Source: Candidatus Angelobacter sp. Gp1-AA117
Lineage (GTDB): Bacteria; Acidobacteriota; Terriglobia; Terriglobales; Acidobacteriaceae
Reading direction: 5' to 3'
Length of the DNA stretch: 64,000 bases
Assembly (NCBI GenBank): GCA_003223515.1
Contig: QHVI01000027.1
Coordinates: forward strand, 38,852-102,851
Shown here: piece after piece, positions 61,675 to 64,000 of the stretch
Layout of the letters: each line of letters begins with the position of its first letter
How positions within the stretch are numbered: the first letter of the stretch is position 1
Notes under the pieces: generated by a model
Told to the model about the DNA's origin: nothing
The model's input: only the letters and a program-made list of their open reading frames with translations
The model's database searches: none
Program-made: the position numbers and the translations under genes

Positions 61675-63620
61675 TTGCTGCCCCGCAAATCAAATGATTG
61701 GATCGGAATCAGCCCGGTGTTCTCGGCCGACCTGAAATGAAATGCTTCCATGGTGATTTCCTTTACCGGGCAGCGCATGGCGCAGAGCCCGCAACGGATG
61801 CAGCGCGTTTCGTCCTTCACCATAACCGCTCCAGAAAGCATTCCTGCCGCCAGTTCCTGCGGTCTCACTCCACGCAACTCGACCTCATAGGCGCTCTCGT
61901 ATTGTTCCAGGTGGGCAAGCACGGGCTCCGGAAATTCAAAGTTCTCCAGCGGGACCAATTCAAGGCACTGCTCGGGACACACATCCACGCAGCCACCACA
62001 CAGAACGCATTCGCTGCCGTCAACTTCTGTGCCCTCAAAAACCGTGTTCACCCAGCAATGCAGGCAGCGCTGGGCCTCTTCGATTGCTGTTTGTTCGTCG
62101 AAACCGATTTCCACCTCGGTCACGCCAGTGCGCCGTTCCAGCGGCAGCATGGGTACGGACTGGCGCGCGATCTCCATGTAGTTGGTGATCATCTGGTGCA
62201 TGTCAAAGACTTCAACTTCAAGGATGGGATCGGCATGCTTTTGCCCGCGCAGAAATTCATCAATGCCCACGGCGGCGCGTTTGCCATCGGCTACGCTATC
62301 GATGATCAGGCGTGGACCAAAAACGCAATCGCCGCCGGCAAAAATACCGGGGACTGAGGTCATCAGGTTGCTGCGCTCCACTGAAATCAACCCACGCGAC
62401 GACAGTTCGATCTTGCTCTCCTTGCCCAGAAAATCCAGGTTAGGAGTTTGACCGATGGCCATGATCACCGTGTCACATTCCACAAGTGATTCGCTGCCGG
62501 GAGCAAATTGAGGGCTAAATCTCCCGTTCTCGTCAAAGACGCGGCTCGTGCGAACGGTTTCCAGGGCGGTGACCCGGCCGTTTTTGCCAATGACCTTGTT
62601 CGGACCGAAGCCTGCGTGAATGATCACGCCTTCTGTTTCAGCTTCTTCCACTTCTTCGAGCGCTGCCGGGATCTCGTCGCGCCGCTCGATGCAGACGATG
62701 TGTACTTCGCTTGCGCCCAGCCGCAGGGCGGAGAGCGAAATATCCACCATTTCATGCGAAGCAACGGCACTGATGTTTTTGGACCACTCTTCAGTAGGTA
62801 TCTCGTGCTGGCGGACAACTTCACGCGCTGCGGAGCGCGCTACATCCATGGCCACATTGCCGCCGCCGATCACCACCACTTTCTTGCCGATGGTGAATTT
62901 ATAGCCCAGGTTCACGTTCAGAAGAAAATCAATACCTTTATAGACGCCATCCAGATCGACGCCGGGAATAGAAAGATCGCGGCTGCGATGCGCACCCACC
63001 GCAATGAGCACGGCATCAAAGCCTTGCGCGCGCAGGTCTTCTACGGAAAAATCTTTGCCGGCGCGCTGGTTCAATTTGAGCGTGACATCTCCTGTCTCCA
63101 GAATCTCTCGCACTTGAGCTTCAACCACGTCGCGAGGCAGGCGATATTCGGGAATTCCCAGATAGAGCATGCCGCCCGGGACGGCAGCGGCCTCAAATAT
63201 GGTGACGGGATATCCCATCAGGGCCAGGTCATGAGCAGCGGAGAGACCGACCGGGCCGGCGCCAATGATCGCAACCTTGTAGGGCAGAGCCGGCTGTTTT
63301 TCAACCGGAGAAGGCTTGAAGTTCCTGGATTCAGGACCATGGCGCTCAGTAAGAAAGCGCTTGAGAGCGCGGATCTGAATGGGTTTATCGATTTCGCCGC
63401 GGCGGCAGGCGCTCTCACAAGGATGCGCGCAAACTCTTCCACAGATACTGGCCAGGGGATTCGGGTCACGAGCGAAGCGGTAAGCCTCTTCAAATCTGCC
63501 TTCCGCAATCAGTGCCACGTATCGTCCGGCATTGGTGTGCGCCGGACAGGCCATCATGCACGGGAAGTTGGTATTCAGCCAGTCCCGGTCCACCGTTTTG
63601 TTTTCAAAACGCTTCTGCAT
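61671..63620 (-). CDS. Fe-S/FAD oxidoreductase, GltD-like with C-terminal ferredoxin
   Basis: 649 residues. An N-terminal Fer4-type domain (C-rich: FPCMMACP, ICGRVCAHPCESAC) is followed by a GltD-like FAD/NAD module (GAGPVGLSAAHDLALMG about 119-135; VVIGGGNVAMDVARSA about 250-265; QTPNLDF and GIFAGGDCVFGPR further on). Two 4Fe-4S clusters end the protein (CVLCGGCVDVCP and CIRCGLCAMRCP). It is like NADPH-oxidising subunits of GltD or NADH-linked quinone reducers. As first gene of the bc operon it may feed electrons to the quinone pool; that is inference. ATG 63620 has AAGAGACG upstream. Confidence 0.88.
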   Translation of the reverse strand: MQKRFENKTVDRDWLNTNFPCMMACPAHTNAGRYVALIAEGRFEEAYRFARDPNPLASICGRVCAHPCESACRRGEIDKPIQIRALKRFLTERHGPESRNFKPSPVEKQPALPYKVAIIGAGPVGLSAAHDLALMGYPVTIFEAAAVPGGMLYLGIPEYRLPRDVVEAQVREILETGDVTLKLNQRAGKDFSVEDLRAQGFDAVLIAVGAHRSRDLSIPGVDLDGVYKGIDFLLNVNLGYKFTIGKKVVVIGGGNVAMDVARSAAREVVRQHEIPTEEWSKNISAVASHEMVDISLSALRLGASEVHIVCIERRDEIPAALEEVEEAETEGVIIHAGFGPNKVIGKNGRVTALETVRTSRVFDENGRFSPQFAPGSESLVECDTVIMAIGQTPNLDFLGKESKIELSSRGLISVERSNLMTSVPGIFAGGDCVFGPRLIIDSVADGKRAAVGIDEFLRGQKHADPILEVEVFDMHQMITNYMEIARQSVPMLPLERRTGVTEVEIGFDEQTAIEEAQRCLHCWVNTVFEGTEVDGSECVLCGGCVDVCPEQCLELVPLENFEFPEPVLAHLEQYESAYEVELRGVRPQELAAGMLSGAVMVKDETRCIRCGLCAMRCPVKEITMEAFHFRSAENTGLIPIQSFDLRGSK

Positions 63621-63679
63621 TGACGTCTCTTTTACGGTGGGTATTGGCGGGACAGCGGAAGCCGCCCCGCTTAGGTCTG

Positions 63680-64000
63680 TTACTGCAGTGTGAAGTCGGC
63701 AGAGGAATCGCCGGTTACGGTGATTTTCTTGGACGAAATCTTTTTGCCTTCATGCCATGCATTCACAGTGTATTGACCGTCGGGAACGTTGGCGATGGCA
63801 TAAGCGCCGTCCGCGCCCGTCTCAGCAAAGTAGGGAGTTGGCGAAACAATGATGTAACCGGCCATTTCCGGGTGAACGTTGCAGAGCAGCGTTACCACGC
63901 CGGGATCGTTGAACTTGAATGTCTTTTTTTGCCCCTGCGGCCACGTTCCCATGTTGTGCGTCTTCTTCTTGTCGCCGGAAATCGACGGCCAGAAAACATT
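63680..64000 (-). CDS. Cupredoxin/carboxypeptidase-regulatory protein, 5' end off window
   Basis: Open from the right edge; visible 106 residues. The first part contains KHN-type surroundings (NVFWPSISGDKK) and VVTLLCNVHPEMAGYIIV, a blue-copper (plastocyanin-like) Cys-x-x-His-x-x-Met ligand set. The second part (about 60-106) is a carboxypeptidase-regulatory beta domain (GADGAYAIANVPDGQYTVNA). Such fusions are electron carriers or cell-surface proteins near cytochrome genes. The internal ATG 63952 could be misread as the start, but the frame is open beyond it. Immediately upstream of the FAD oxidoreductase, same strand. Confidence 0.8.
   Translation of the reverse strand, partial: NVFWPSISGDKKKTHNMGTWPQGQKKTFKFNDPGVVTLLCNVHPEMAGYIIVSPTPYFAETGADGAYAIANVPDGQYTVNAWHEGKKISSKKITVTGDSSADFTLQ

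Noticed and set aside
62508..63623. 371-codon open frame antisense to the FAD oxidoreductase
   Set aside because: Shadow of a gene with clear motifs on the other strand.

Overview
The window looks like a chromosome segment of an Acidobacteriota (Terriglobia-type) bacterium. The inference rests on gene content: an ADOP-type MacB-like permease, a very long secreted BNR/VPS10-type beta-propeller, an Oar-like TonB-dependent receptor with an N-terminal carboxypeptidase-regulatory domain, a secreted repeat protein of the DUF7453 kind, a split cytochrome b/Rieske complex paired with a large multihaem cytochrome c, and PEGA-tailed Ser/Thr kinases. GC is moderately high in the core genes and visibly lower in several accessory stretches (about 4.5-9.5 kb and 51.7-55.6 kb). 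No rRNA operon or CRISPR array is present.

Region A (1-9.1 kb) is a defence/modification island. A DNA methyltransferase runs off the left edge. It is divergent from a small XRE regulator, a PD-(D/E)XK-like protein with HEAT repeats and a RecB/Cas4-like Fe-S nuclease whose 3' part is lost. That gene meets, tail to tail, a membrane-protein gene that is also 3'-truncated. Next comes a compact same-strand cassette: a radical SAM enzyme, two paralogous membrane-anchored beta-rich proteins and a second DNA methyltransferase. I cannot match this combination to a named system, and it is the best candidate here for an undescribed module.

Region B (9.1-18.7 kb) holds a secreted beta-propeller protein and a small integrative element (about 13.1-18.4 kb) with a Zn-ribbon/HTH protein, three AlpA/excisionase-type HTH proteins, an AEP-like primase/replication protein and a tyrosine integrase. 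The integrase abuts the 3' end of tRNA-Cys, followed by tRNA-Gly. Four loci in this region carry direct repeats with an exact 11-bp period and a related consensus.

Region C (18.7-49 kb) is mostly core: a decayed Zn-ribbon gene, PAS and PhoU-like proteins, a Gly-rich RRM protein, modABC with an HTH-TOBE regulator, an RND efflux pump with its adaptor, the ADOP permease, the VPS10-like protein, a DUF4197 pseudogene, an FmdB-type protein, rsmI, a PEGA-tailed kinase next to an FHA-GAF-adenylate cyclase, an orphan class I lanthipeptide-like precursor of 50 residues, a ComEA-like HhH protein, a frameshifted M1 peptidase and a PIN-TRAM protein.

Region D (49-64 kb) has the TonB receptor-like protein, a low-GC accessory stretch with a 643-residue orphan protein, and a minus-strand respiratory operon. 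That operon encodes an Fe-S/FAD oxidoreductase, a Rieske protein, cytochrome b6, subunit IV, an eight-haem membrane cytochrome, a monohaem cytochrome lipoprotein and a secreted protein of unknown function. A cupredoxin-like protein runs off the right edge. Most of these genes overlap by 4 bases, so they are probably co-translated. They would form a quinol-oxidising bc-type complex passing electrons to c-type cytochromes.
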